Shown in pieces: positions 11,301-19,891 of a DNA stretch of 64,000 nucleotides (position 1 is the first letter of the stretch; every line of letters begins with the position of its first letter). The stretch lies in contig NPFB01000178.1 of NCBI GenBank assembly GCA_014084085.1, positions 7,326-71,325 on the forward strand. Direction: 5' to 3'. Source of the DNA: Hondaea fermentalgiana (Eukaryota > Sar > Bigyra > Thraustochytrida > Thraustochytriidae). The translations under genes were made by a program, and so were the position numbers. A model generated the notes under the pieces. That model was not told the origin of the DNA. It made no database searches and was given only the letters and a program-made list of their open reading frames with translations.

Positions 11301-11410
11301 GAGAAGCTCCCCAGTCGTTGCAGTGGCTGCTGCTGCTCCATCTCATGGCCTGCCAGGAGCGGCGTCTCGCGCGTCCCGGGGTCTCCAGCTCTCGCCTCAG
11401 CCTCCTGCAT
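8399..11410 (-). CDS. MmpL/Patched-like RND-superfamily transporter
   Basis: Predicted 1003-residue polytopic protein with two RND half-repeats. Layout: TM1 near 58-76; an extracytosolic loop with a Cys cluster (CKDCQVTCPSTTCDKKDC, about 120-137); TM2-6 at about 258-410; a 140-residue polar cytosolic linker (415-550); TM7 near 563-580; a second outer loop; and TM8-12 at about 777-945. Both halves keep the MMPL core: NTDYALFMMRRLRDE in TM4 (D327/Y328) and LDYDTLCIARVKEHRERG in TM10 (D862/Y863). These Asp-Tyr pairs form the proton relay in mycobacterial MmpL3, so proton-driven lipid or small-molecule export is plausible. Substrate unknown. The ATG at 11410 follows a CAG-rich leader. Confidence 0.82.
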   Translation of the reverse strand: MQEAEARAGDPGTRETPLLAGHEMEQQQPLQRLGSFSDEDAHSALFIKTFSAIKRGKRYIVAVWGILMIWGALTGLRYITEARDEMVAPKGSRADQDMQAFRARFAEQSTTAPLIVYVTCKDCQVTCPSTTCDKKDCIGHNAEVSAFSHAIMSRILAYSDEHDIGYRHEALGYYFLEGTPLDKAKCQFANPDGTATFMIFEGSLLIESKKRYDLIREINSDILPSLNPNASRYEIGITGPDPMLRDGSTAAVEQSELIDAATMPFAFALLGYMVRSWRLLLISLFNMAIALAVTFGVLALLTDAIGQPPQTTTASFVEVLGLAMNTDYALFMMRRLRDESKNGRSPEVATRIMYSQAGHVVMMSSLTIICVFAGFLFMRATDLMVQGLACVTVVIMCLLVNMTNTPALLLLAPDFFISFDHEDSKSTWAGCWASCRARSADCWGSVRRRLGCGDSGTMQVDPEDYAPLNGNEGDADAIAYPVAGASPNSGALLENIAENGSGRRGSGVHEATRPCIVPEVTGERGDTDDWASEADVNQQHRMRGGPYKGWYFKFILFVTKWPRNLIALTALYVLVIPLAIQAPRLQRNCNLIQAIPRDSDAGFWYKKMLHSFPGGTMLPLYISVDGPQDKNNTLLHWRTGPELFDQVADLTNALAERTGVDKTAFNSVAMLQGRRVTYTEAKFLLRRGGLLCRYVTHELCELYQFAWKQGANALNTSALITVLVPFDPFEQGRMENFMQQVYEVIDTVPRAKVVEGIHFSGMQLSMIEDMRISFAEFPLLVGITCAVVFVLLGVMLQSAFVVVRLTLTVVLPLAGVFGLSVLVYQDGILDWMGFPQLSSSEDGLFFYVPLLSFTICVGLALDYDTLCIARVKEHRERGLAIRAAILRGTWEISTTVVSAGTIMAIAFAGLLTSSTLVVNQMSFILTTSVLFDSFIIQCCVMPCILSFADEIAWWPAAMPQENLLTLHEEIATRNEFFASMETSKRRESIQDGLADGQRTTREE

Positions 11411-12097
11411 CTTGCTGTTTGCTGGCTGCTGTTGCTGTTGCTCCTGGCGCTCAGCCGCTCCTCCTGCTGCTGCTCTTGCCTGCCACTGCAGGTTTCCGAA
11501 GCTGCGCGAGCAGGCGCGCCAGGCGGAGGCTCTCTCAAGGGGAGCGCGAGCGCACGCTGACTCGCGACGCGGCGCGCCAGAGCGAATTTAATTGCATTGC
11601 CTGCACGCGTTGATTGCTAGGACCGTGTGCAACAAAACTGACCGCACTGCAAGAGATGGTGAGCACCGTTCGGGACAGGGCCTTTTACTACTACCTAAAA
11701 CCATCGATACAACAAAAGTAGGCCTGGGAGAGACGGCATCAAGAAGCACGTGAATGCGTCGCCGTCAAGAGCGAACGAGCAAAGAAAGGAAAAATACAGA
11801 CATCAATCAAAATCATCACATCAGCATCAGCACCATCGTCATCGTCGTTTACGTCATCATCTGTGTCTCCGCAATTTGTCACTACAAGAAGAATTCCGGC
11901 GCGAACCACCTTCTACTGCGCGGCCCACATCTCGAGAGCATGACGGCGTCAAAAGGAAGAGGCACACAGCGCCTTCACCTTTTTGACGAAGAAGAAAAAG
12001 AAAAGAAAAGAAAAGAATCAAGGCGAGGCGAGGCGAGGCGCACGCAGTACATGCATTCATGCATGCATGCATACACGCACGCAGGCGCGCAGGCCCG
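11411..12097. other. Promoter of the RND gene and 3' region of the next minus gene
   Basis: About 690 bp between two minus-strand genes. It holds CAG/CTG-rich sequence next to the RND start codon and an (ATGC)n run near 12054-12075. No coding evidence. Confidence 0.4.
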
Positions 12098-13366
12098 TCA
12101 TATGTGCACCAAGCCGTTGTTGTCGGTGCTGTCGCTCGACGCGGCGGTCGAGGTTGAAATGGCTTCAAAGTCGGCGCCACCAAAACCAATGCTTCGGAGA
12201 CTGGGTTTGTCGGCGGCGGGCATGGTGGAATCCGTGCCAATGCGGACCTCAATATCTCTGGAGAATGAACCAGCACTGCGAATACGAGCAAAGCAGATCC
12301 AGTACGAGTAAAAGAGCACGAGTGTAAGACTCGCGGCAAACATGAACCAGCCCGCGGCGTAGCGGGGCTCAAAGTGGCTATTGGGAAGCGGAAGCGTGGG
12401 CCACGCGTAGGCGTCCCACTGGTCGTCCGAGATTTCCCCATCGTTTGGAAGCTCACGGTAAAGCTCACCAAAGGCCCAGAGCCCGTTTGCAAAAAGCCAA
12501 AAGAACATGGCCAGATAGTGCCAAAAGTCAATGGCCTGGTCTCGATGTGTAGCATAGAGCCAGAGAAGATCCATGTTGAGAAGCATCGTGGGGAAAAAGA
12601 AGGCAAGATAGCCCCATTTGGAGTTCCAGGCCCAGAGCATGTCCTTGATGCTCCAAAAGAAAAGGTGCAGGCTTTCATACTCGCGAAAGGTGCGAAAAAT
12701 GTAGCGAAAGCGGGGCGGCGGAGAATTGTGGTTGATCTGCGCCACGAGCTCGCTGCCCTGCTCGTCCCAGAAGATGTTGAGAGGGATCATGGCCCAAAAG
12801 TACAGGTTGACCCAAATCACCGAGACAAGCGTCGTGTACTTGGCGATCTCGTAACTGGTATTGTAAAGTTCCTCGCCATAGTCGTCGTCCTCGATAACGT
12901 TCTCCTCCAAAAGTTCGCCGACCATCCACACGTAGTTGGCGCAGAGCCAGAGCAGGGTTCCCGTGGCCAGAAAAGCCTCAGAGTATACGTCTTCACGCAC
13001 AGCCATGATGACGAGCCAGATACTCACCAGTACTGCGGACGTGCCGGCGATCATGCCCGGGTACAGCCAGTGGACCTGAGACCAGGACCAATCTTTGACG
13101 AGCCAGAGCACGAGCTGCACGTACTCGAGGCCGTTCACGGAGACGAGCCATCGAAACGAAAAGGGCATGTGCGGGCCCTGGCGCAGCGAGTTGCCGCGCA
13201 CGGCAAAGACGCGTCGCGTGTTCATGGCGTCGTCAGCGCCGAGCGAAAAGGCCTGGAACCCGTCCCCGTGGTCGTCGTGGAGGTCGATATCCTTGAGCTC
13301 GCTCGCGCTGCCGGCGCTGCCGGCGCTGCTCATGCGTTCGGTCGACGTGGCCATCGCGTAGCTCAT
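12098..13366 (-). CDS. Internally duplicated Trp-rich multi-TM protein, unknown function
   Basis: Predicted 422-residue membrane protein of unrecognised family. After a polar N-terminus (1-65) come two copies of a roughly 150-residue membrane module. Copy 1 has GLEYVQLVLWLVKDWSW (79-95) and ANYVWMVGELLEE (143-155). Copy 2 has YESLHLFFWSIKDMLWAW (230-247) and ANGLWAFGELYRE (293-305). Shared features are Glu-Tyr, a Lys-Asp pair followed by Trp, and a closing AN-x2-W-x2-GEL. A final TM (about 338-358) precedes a Ser/Asp-rich cytosolic tail. Asp, Lys and Glu inside aromatic helices suggest a channel or transporter, but this is inference. The ATG at 13366 was chosen; the ORF continues upstream into a 100-N gap, so a longer N-terminus cannot be excluded. 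Confidence 0.7.
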   Translation of the reverse strand: MSYAMATSTERMSSAGSAGSASELKDIDLHDDHGDGFQAFSLGADDAMNTRRVFAVRGNSLRQGPHMPFSFRWLVSVNGLEYVQLVLWLVKDWSWSQVHWLYPGMIAGTSAVLVSIWLVIMAVREDVYSEAFLATGTLLWLCANYVWMVGELLEENVIEDDDYGEELYNTSYEIAKYTTLVSVIWVNLYFWAMIPLNIFWDEQGSELVAQINHNSPPPRFRYIFRTFREYESLHLFFWSIKDMLWAWNSKWGYLAFFFPTMLLNMDLLWLYATHRDQAIDFWHYLAMFFWLFANGLWAFGELYRELPNDGEISDDQWDAYAWPTLPLPNSHFEPRYAAGWFMFAASLTLVLFYSYWICFARIRSAGSFSRDIEVRIGTDSTMPAADKPSLRSIGFGGADFEAISTSTAASSDSTDNNGLVHI

Positions 13367-14416
13367 CGCGCGCAGCCGCGCGCCCTCGCCGGCCTCGCCG
13401 TGCGCCCGNNNNNNNNNNNNNNNNNNNNNNNNNNNNNNNNNNNNNNNNNNNNNNNNNNNNNNNNNNNNNNNNNNNNNNNNNNNNNNNNNNNNNNNNNNNN
13501 NNNNNNNNTCCCGCGCCGCGGGGCCTGCTCCGCGGGGCCTGCTCCGCGCCCGCCGCTCGGCCTTCGGGCTTTGCCGCCGCCCTGATCTGCGATCGCGATG
13601 CCCGCGTCGTCGTCGCTGTTGACGCTGTTGATTGTTGTGTGGCTGCTCTCTGCCCGCGGTACCGCGGTTTGGTACTGCGTAGCTGGGAGTAGTACCACGG
13701 GTCGTCCTGCGAGCTGGGCCGCGGGCGGGTAACAGGAGGGGTTGGTTAGACGGGAGAGAGCTCGGGCTGAGCACGGCCAAGGTGAGACACGGGATGCAGC
13801 TAGCTAGCTAGCTAGCTGGCTGGTGGCCGCCGTCGGTGTCGCACAGTTGCCATGGTCGCTGGGGAGAGACAGAGGGAAAGAGTGAGAGCAGGGGATTTGG
13901 ATAGTTGGATAGTGATCGCTCCTCTCCTTCTGGACAAGAAACAACGAACGTTCGACACGCAGCGTTGTGAGCCCCCCTTGGAAAAAGCCTCAACGCCCCA
14001 GCAGTTGTTGGTGACGCCAACCGGCCAGCGAGCCAGCGAGCCAGCCAGCCAGCCAGGAGGCAGAGACGAGAGGGCAACAAGCGAGGACGAGGCTTTAATT
14101 CAAAGTATCCGTTGGCAATCTCCGTGCGCCGTGCCGACGCCTCTTGCTCCCCCAATCCTCTGACAGACGAACAGCCAGACCTATTGCGTGCTCTCGAAAG
14201 ACGGGAAGCCGAGGGCGCCGTGCAGCGTCGTGCCGCGCCGCGCCGCGCACCTCCAGACGCAAAGAAAGCCCCTGGAGTCGCGAGACATCCGTCACGCTGC
14301 AGCGTACATCGCTCTCACAAGGTCGCGCCCACCAGCGCTAGCACCAAGAACCAACACAAGAATCAGCACCAAAGACCTACTAAAAGTGCAAGAAACTTGC
14401 CAGGGAGGAGAGCACG
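13367..14416. promoter_or_regulatory. Divergent upstream region containing a scaffold gap
   Basis: It lies between divergent genes (minus start 13366, plus start 14417). It contains the 100-N gap, an (AGCT)n run at about 13798-13818 and AGCC repeats near 14028-14060. No gene is supported. Confidence 0.4.
13409..13508. other. Scaffold gap (100 N)
   Basis: Exactly 100 N; the true length is unknown. The right flank carries a short duplicated GCGGGGCCTGCTCC element, suggesting a repeat-driven assembly break. Confidence 0.99.
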
Positions 14417-16201
14417 ATGATGTCTGTCGATGGACAGGTGAGCGAGACGGAGCTCAATGACCTCCGCAGCAAGTTCCAGCTGCTCTCGGGAGACCGACAG
14501 GCGTACTACGAAATGTCGATGGTGACAATGAAGGAGAACAAGAAGCTCATCGCCAGCCTTCGAGACGGGAACAAGGCTCATCGCAAAAAGCTAGCCTCTC
14601 TGCAAAAGCAAGCACGCTCAAACTCGCGCGCAGATGGTGAGATTGCCTCCGACAAAGAGATCAACAATATGGAAAAGCATGTCATGACCCTGCGGAAAAA
14701 CTTTGACACCCTCAAGGACACTGTGGAAGGCCGTCGGCAAGAGCTTCGCAGACTGCGAGATCAGGCCACGGCTCTTGAGCTCGAGGCAAAGCGCCCTACA
14801 GAAGAAGAGACGCCAGAGACGCGCAAGATCCGCGCGCTAGAAAACCGCCTCGACAAAAGCATCATCAAGTACAACGAGGCGCAGAGCATTCGCACCACCT
14901 ACGAGCAAATTGTCAAGCGTCTCAAGGAAGAGCGCGTCTCATTTGATGTTCAGCTACAGGCGATTGAGCGTACGCTCAAAGCCAAAGAACGAGACTACGA
15001 GGAGCTCCTGCTCCTCTCAGGGGACGCTAGTCATGCCAAGGACGTGGCCCTGCAAGACCTGGAGAAGTCGCGCTCCTCGCTCACGGACGCACGCAAACAG
15101 CGCGAACGCGACCTGCGAGCCAAGCAAGAGCTCGTGAGCGTCAAGAACGATGTTGTATCAAGACTGGAGAAACGTGAGCAAATGCGCAACGACATCATTG
15201 CCAAGGTGAACGGAGATCTCTCCGAGCAGGAAGAAAAGAACCTCAAGGCCACTGTCGCTCTTAACACCTTTACGCAGACCCGGGTCGCCGAGGACTCGAA
15301 AAACCAAAAGGAAAAGATTGGCATCTTTGAGGAGGCCTTTCAAAAGATCAAGGCCTCCACAGGAGTCAGCGACGTAAACGAGGTCATCCAAAAGCTTATT
15401 TCCCAAGAGTCCACAACGCGCAACCTCAACGACCTCACGCGTGAGAATCAGCAGCGTCTGGAGACGCTGCAGGCCGAGAAGCAAAAACTTCTTGCCCGGG
15501 TCGAGGAGATCAAGTACAGTGGTGCCAGTGGTGGCAACCGTCGCAAATTCGTCGACGAGCACGAAGAGCGTCTCGCGCACGCCATCGCTAAGCTCGAGCG
15601 TGCGCGCGTGCGCTATGAGCGTCTTGCCAAGATTCTTATCTCCGTCAAAGCCGGCATCAGTCACTTGTCGGACAAGCTTGAAGGTGTCCAACAGGACAAC
15701 AAGCACATCGTTCTCAACGACGACACGGTTGTGGACGTTTTGGTCGCTTGCGAAAACACGCTTTGCAGCATTCTCGGTCGCATCAACCAAGACTCTGATC
15801 CCGAGGCCCAGCAACAAATGTGCGCCGCCTTGCTCGACGCCTTTGACGACCAGGAAGTGGTGGCTTCCAGACCCTTTAATCAGCGTGTCATGCTTCCCGA
15901 TCACAGCGATGATAATCTTGGTCCGCATGGCCGCGCAGGGGCGCTTTTGCTCGAAGGCAAGAACGCGGACGCCGACTCTGACACAGACTCGATTGACGTG
16001 CCCCTGGACGACGACGGCGAAGAGGAGCTCACGCGTGATCGTATCAAGAAAGCCTCGCAGACCATCATTTCGACGCACGAAAAGAAGGCCAAGCGAAAGC
16101 AGCAGCGCAAGGCAAACGGGACGAGCTCGGCCGCTGTGCCCACCTCGACCTCGCTCGCACCCAACAAGACTTCCCGTCGAATTGGCAAGCACGCATCATA
16201 G
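14417..16201 (+). CDS. ODAD3: Outer dynein arm docking complex protein ODAD3/CCDC151 (ODA10-like)
   Basis: Predicted 594-residue protein, almost entirely coiled coil. The diagnostic block at about 137-206 includes KIRALENRLDKSIIKYNEAQ, SIRTTYEQIVKRLKEER and ERDYEELLLLSGDASHA, which is the hallmark of the CCDC151/ODA10 family that helps load and dock outer dynein arms on axonemal doublets. The C-terminus is Asp/Glu-rich and then Lys-rich, probably disordered. No membrane segment. Two consecutive ATGs (14417 and 14420) follow AGCACG; either may initiate. Its presence implies a motile flagellum at some life stage, consistent with zoospores. Confidence 0.88.
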   Translation: MMSVDGQVSETELNDLRSKFQLLSGDRQAYYEMSMVTMKENKKLIASLRDGNKAHRKKLASLQKQARSNSRADGEIASDKEINNMEKHVMTLRKNFDTLKDTVEGRRQELRRLRDQATALELEAKRPTEEETPETRKIRALENRLDKSIIKYNEAQSIRTTYEQIVKRLKEERVSFDVQLQAIERTLKAKERDYEELLLLSGDASHAKDVALQDLEKSRSSLTDARKQRERDLRAKQELVSVKNDVVSRLEKREQMRNDIIAKVNGDLSEQEEKNLKATVALNTFTQTRVAEDSKNQKEKIGIFEEAFQKIKASTGVSDVNEVIQKLISQESTTRNLNDLTRENQQRLETLQAEKQKLLARVEEIKYSGASGGNRRKFVDEHEERLAHAIAKLERARVRYERLAKILISVKAGISHLSDKLEGVQQDNKHIVLNDDTVVDVLVACENTLCSILGRINQDSDPEAQQQMCAALLDAFDDQEVVASRPFNQRVMLPDHSDDNLGPHGRAGALLLEGKNADADSDTDSIDVPLDDDGEEELTRDRIKKASQTIISTHEKKAKRKQQRKANGTSSAAVPTSTSLAPNKTSRRIGKHAS

Positions 16202-16426
16202 ATGTTGTTGTAAAGGAAAATGTGACAATCTCTCAGCAGCGCTCTGCTTATTTGCTCGGGAGGGAGAAAAACAAAAGAAATGTCTTTCCCTCTCCAATCC
16301 GAAACTTTGCAGTTTCCTTGTTGTCTCCGGTAGATCTTGTCGTTCGGTCCACCAGGGTCAAGCTTGACCTTTGGAGGCAACAATGAAGCAAATCGCAAAC
16401 ATCGGCACACGCCTTGCTTTGCCTTG

Positions 16427-16447
16427 CCTTGCCTTGCCTTGCCTTGC
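16427..16447. repeat. (CCTTG)n microsatellite in the PrpF-like leader
   Basis: Four tandem CCTTG units just upstream of the chosen ATG at 16456. They are translated only if the earlier in-frame start is used. The same pentamer, imperfect, recurs upstream of the cyclase gene near 40140-40190. Confidence 0.8.
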
Positions 16448-16455
16448 GCTGCGCG

Positions 16456-17631
16456 ATGCTCGCGAGATTGCGTCAGTTTGTGCCAGCAACGGGCAGTAGT
16501 CTCGTACCGGCGTGCTTGATACGCGGTGGGACGTCCAAGGGCGTCTTCTTGCTCAGCGAAGATGTGCCGGCGGCAGGGCCCGAGCGCGACGAGGTCATTC
16601 TCAACCTCCTCGGAAGCCCGGACCCGACAGGAAAGCAGCTCGACGGTCTAGGCGGTGGAATCAGCAGCACAAGCAAGGTGGCTATCATGCGTGCCCGACC
16701 AGATGGCCTTGCAGAGTATTTATTCGGCCAGGTGGCCCTCCGCGAAGCCATGGTCGACTGGGAAGGCTCTTGCGGCAATCTTGCCGCAGCCGCGGGCCTC
16801 TTTGCTTACGAGCAAAACGTCCTCCCGGAAAACGCCCTGCTGCCGTCTTCGTTCTCACCAAACCACATTGTTGTACCTTTATGGCAGGCCAATGCTAGCT
16901 ATCGTATGCATGTCCATGTACCCAGACGAGATGCGAGCATTTCTGAACAAGACTTTGTGTCCGTCTCTGGTGTGCCTGGAAAAGCGCCTGCCGTCCTCGT
17001 TGAGGTACTTGATCCATGCGCTGGCAAGGACACGGACTTTCTGCCTACGAAAAATGTGATGGATACGCTCACGCTTGAGAACGGGCAGGACATTTCGGCA
17101 ACGCTGGTCCTGGGAGCCAACCCAACAGTCTTTGTCCAGCCAAGTGCACTTGGTCTCGACGGTAAAGAGTTGCCAGAAGATGTCGATTTTGCTAGTCTTT
17201 GGCCAACACTACGACATTTGATGGCGCAAGCAGCGGACCGGATGGGCATCGAGTATTCTGCGGCAATGCGAGTCTGCTGGGTCAGCCCGACTCGAGACTA
17301 CTCGTGCACCGACGGAGCGACCGTGTCGGCTAGTGACGTTGATCTTCTCAGCCGAATCACGACTGAGGGGCGCGTTCACCATGCGCATACGGCCACGGGG
17401 GCGCTTAACCTCGGCATGGCGGCCTGCATTCCTGGCACTGTGCCTTACGAGGCCCTTGGCGCCGCTGCAGGACGTTTGCGAGAAGTTCGAGTTGGCCATC
17501 CTGCGGGAACACTTGGCGTCTCTGCAACGGTTGAGCAGCGTAGAGATGGAACATGGGATGCCAAAGCTGCCGGGATGGTGCGAACTGCGCGCACGCTTTT
17601 TACAGGTCTTGCAGAAGGGAGAAAGTGTTGA
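16456..17631 (+). CDS. PrpF-family isomerase (2-methylaconitate isomerase-like)
   Basis: Predicted 391-residue enzyme of the PrpF family, which isomerises aconitate-type substrates; bacterial PrpF makes cis-2-methylaconitate in the methylcitrate route of propionate breakdown. Family signatures: LIRGGTSKGVFLL (21-33), DGLGGGISSTSKVAI (63-77) and WEGSCGNLAAAAGLFA (102-117). Lys74 and Cys106 correspond to the Lys/Cys pair proposed as acid-base catalysts in bacterial PrpF. The N-terminus MLARLRQFVPATGSSLVPA has Arg and no acidic residue, compatible with a mitochondrial presequence. ATG 16456 was preferred over 16414, whose extension merely translates a (CCTTG)n repeat. Substrate could instead be oxalomesaconate or another unsaturated tricarboxylate. 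Confidence 0.85.
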   Translation: MLARLRQFVPATGSSLVPACLIRGGTSKGVFLLSEDVPAAGPERDEVILNLLGSPDPTGKQLDGLGGGISSTSKVAIMRARPDGLAEYLFGQVALREAMVDWEGSCGNLAAAAGLFAYEQNVLPENALLPSSFSPNHIVVPLWQANASYRMHVHVPRRDASISEQDFVSVSGVPGKAPAVLVEVLDPCAGKDTDFLPTKNVMDTLTLENGQDISATLVLGANPTVFVQPSALGLDGKELPEDVDFASLWPTLRHLMAQAADRMGIEYSAAMRVCWVSPTRDYSCTDGATVSASDVDLLSRITTEGRVHHAHTATGALNLGMAACIPGTVPYEALGAAAGRLREVRVGHPAGTLGVSATVEQRRDGTWDAKAAGMVRTARTLFTGLAEGRKC

Positions 17632-17806
17632 GCATGACAAGACACATGCTGCCAGATTGCGGTAGGGTTCTGCTGCCAAAAGGGGTCCTTTTCTAGACTA
17701 TCAACAAGAAAATGAATCAACGTATAGAATCGTTTCCCAACAGGGTTTTCATGACTGTCGCAACGCTCATGTCTCACATTATGGATCAAAACATATAAAT
17801 TACGCG

Positions 17807-19891
17807 TCACTCTCCGGTGCTCTGCCGTTCTTGCATGGACTCGGCAATCGCTGATTTTACGTCATGATGGCATTTATGCAGAGCGTCAGCTTCGCTGCCC
17901 TCGCGCGGAGCCACTTCTTGCGAAAGTGAAATGAACTCTTCTGCGAGGTCACCAGCCTCGCGAAGTTCATCATCGGTGAGGTCGCCAGGTTTGTCTTGCA
18001 GCGCCTCCAATCGAGCCCGTACCTGAGCCAAGCGCGTCACGCTTGCCCGCGCGTTGCCAGCAAGTTGGACAGCTGCTGCCGCGGCCGCATGAGGAATGAC
18101 GGGAAGCGTTTCAAGACCCAAATGGTGCATTGCTCCGAGAAGGTCACGTACGAGGCCAAAGTACGGGGTTTGAGCCACCTCTGCAAAGCTTGGCAGTGAC
18201 GTTTCAGAATGTTGGACATTCGAATCTGGTGCAAGAGCTTCGTCAAGCACGTGCGTAAGTCTAGTCTTGTCGAGATCCACACCGATAAAGACAATTTCCG
18301 TCTTGCGGTCATCCGTGTGTTCAACGTGCGGGTGCTCGGCGTGCGTGTGACCATCCGCGCACGCGTCGTTATCGTCAGCGCACGGTCCTTGTGAACGCAC
18401 AGCAGCCTTCCAAAAGCCGCGCGCGCTTACGTGAGTGACGTGCCCAGCGCATGCCCACTCGAGCGCCATTCGGGGCTCCTCCGAAATCCAGCAAAACCCT
18501 TTTGCGCGGATCACGTTGCACTCGGCGAAGATTGAATCCTGAGCACCGACATTGTCGCCAAGAAGTTCGGCAAGTGCATTACCAGAAAAAGGGCGACCCG
18601 CGCGATAAACAAAGGACGATATACCGTATTCCTCGGTTTCGGGCGTGTGCTGGCCTCGAAGCTCGCGCAACCAACCTGGCGCCTGAGCAGCACCCTCGAG
18701 ATCAAAGAGCTTGGTGTCTAGAATACTCTTCAAGGACACCTGGCCGTGCGTGGCCTCTATCACATGTGCACCCGGATTGAGTGAAGCGATCGTACGACGT
18801 ACGTGCGAAAGGGTGTCAGCGTCAACACGGTCAACTTTGTTCAGCACGACGACATTTGCAAACTCGACTTGGTCCACGAGCAAGTTCGCAATCGTCCGCT
18901 TGTCGGTGGTGGACGCGCCCCAGTTGCTGCGATCCTGAAGCGACTCAAGCGAGCCAAGGTCGGTGAGGAATGCAGAAGCGTCGACGACGGTAATCATGGC
19001 ATCGAGACGCGCGACTTGACTGAGCGAACGACCGGCGGCGTCCTCGAACAGAAACGTTTGTGCGACCGGAATAGGCTCCGAAATGCCCGTACTTTCGACG
19101 ATTATGTAGTCGTAGCGATCCGCCCCTTCGGTAGCAATGCGTGCAACCTCGTTCAAGAGGTCGTCGCGCAACGTGCAGCAGATGCAGCCGTTGGAAAGCT
19201 CGACCATTTCTTCGGATCGATGGGTGACCTCGAGACCTTGGTCGCCAAGAAGCGCCGCATCAATGTTAACCTCGCCCATATCATTGACAATGATAGCGAC
19301 CCGTCTGTTTTCGCGATTTGCGAGAATGTGCTGAAGGAGCGTCGTCTTGCCGGCGCCCAGAAAACCCGAGAGTACAGCAACAGGCATGCGAGCTTTGAGT
19401 GGCGGCTGTAACGAGGACCCCTTGGTGAGCATTGCGGCGTGTGTAGGCAAGAGACGAGCCACTTCAGCCTCCAGTGGGGCGAGGTCAACCGCCTGCTCCT
19501 GCAAGAGCTCGCGAACGCCTGCTTTCAGGTCGCGGTATAGTTGAGTCTGCGGCTCCAATGCGTGGCCGACGCTAATGGCTTTGTAAGACTTGGCTGGTTC
19601 CCCTAGCTCCATCAATGCGACCGCTAGTCTGTAGTAGCCTTTGGCCCAGTCGGGCCGCAGCCGGACGCACTCGCGCGCGTCGTCGATGGCGTCCCGGTAT
19701 TTCCTTTGGCGCAACCGTGCTGCTGCTCGATTGGACCTTGCTCTCGCCAGCTCCTCGGCTGAGTCTTCCTTTGCACCTTGCTCGATCGCGAGTCCGTAGA
19801 GTTCTTCCGCTCGCGCAAAGTCTTTGCGCGAGAAGGCTTCGGCGCCCTGCGCCATGAGTGCCTGACGCGACAACGCGCCCGACTCCGCCAT
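17807..19891 (-). CDS. TPR-CobW/COG0523 G3E GTPase fusion (ZNG1-like metallochaperone)
   Basis: Predicted 694-residue fusion. Residues 8-125 are three co-chaperone-type TPRs ([57 protein letters not shown]). From about 167 it is a CobW-type G3E GTPase: Walker [10 protein letters not shown] (176-184), the metal-binding [13 protein letters not shown] with CxCC (234-246), [11 protein letters not shown] (263-273) and NKVD (351-354). A CobW C-terminal domain follows, with a His-rich loop [13 protein letters not shown] (513-525). ZNG1/COG0523 proteins hand zinc or other metals to client enzymes; here the TPRs may recruit Hsp90/Hsp70 or the client. The final 100 residues are helical and unassigned. 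One uninterrupted ORF from the ATG at 19891, so no sign of two merged genes. Metal and client are unknown. Confidence 0.88.
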   Translation of the reverse strand: MAESGALSRQALMAQGAEAFSRKDFARAEELYGLAIEQGAKEDSAEELARARSNRAAARLRQRKYRDAIDDARECVRLRPDWAKGYYRLAVALMELGEPAKSYKAISVGHALEPQTQLYRDLKAGVRELLQEQAVDLAPLEAEVARLLPTHAAMLTKGSSLQPPLKARMPVAVLSGFLGAGKTTLLQHILANRENRRVAIIVNDMGEVNIDAALLGDQGLEVTHRSEEMVELSNGCICCTLRDDLLNEVARIATEGADRYDYIIVESTGISEPIPVAQTFLFEDAAGRSLSQVARLDAMITVVDASAFLTDLGSLESLQDRSNWGASTTDKRTIANLLVDQVEFANVVVLNKVDRVDADTLSHVRRTIASLNPGAHVIEATHGQVSLKSILDTKLFDLEGAAQAPGWLRELRGQHTPETEEYGISSFVYRAGRPFSGNALAELLGDNVGAQDSIFAECNVIRAKGFCWISEEPRMALEWACAGHVTHVSARGFWKAAVRSQGPCADDNDACADGHTHAEHPHVEHTDDRKTEIVFIGVDLDKTRLTHVLDEALAPDSNVQHSETSLPSFAEVAQTPYFGLVRDLLGAMHHLGLETLPVIPHAAAAAAVQLAGNARASVTRLAQVRARLEALQDKPGDLTDDELREAGDLAEEFISLSQEVAPREGSEADALHKCHHDVKSAIAESMQERQSTGE

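Noticed and set aside
12374..13585. 403-codon plus-strand ORF opposite the Trp-rich membrane protein
   Set aside because: It spans the N gap and lacks any fold signal; the minus strand shows internal duplication and TM helices.
16414..16455. Upstream ATG of the PrpF gene
   Set aside because: It would add 14 residues translated from (CCTTG)n; the next ATG gives a plausible presequence.
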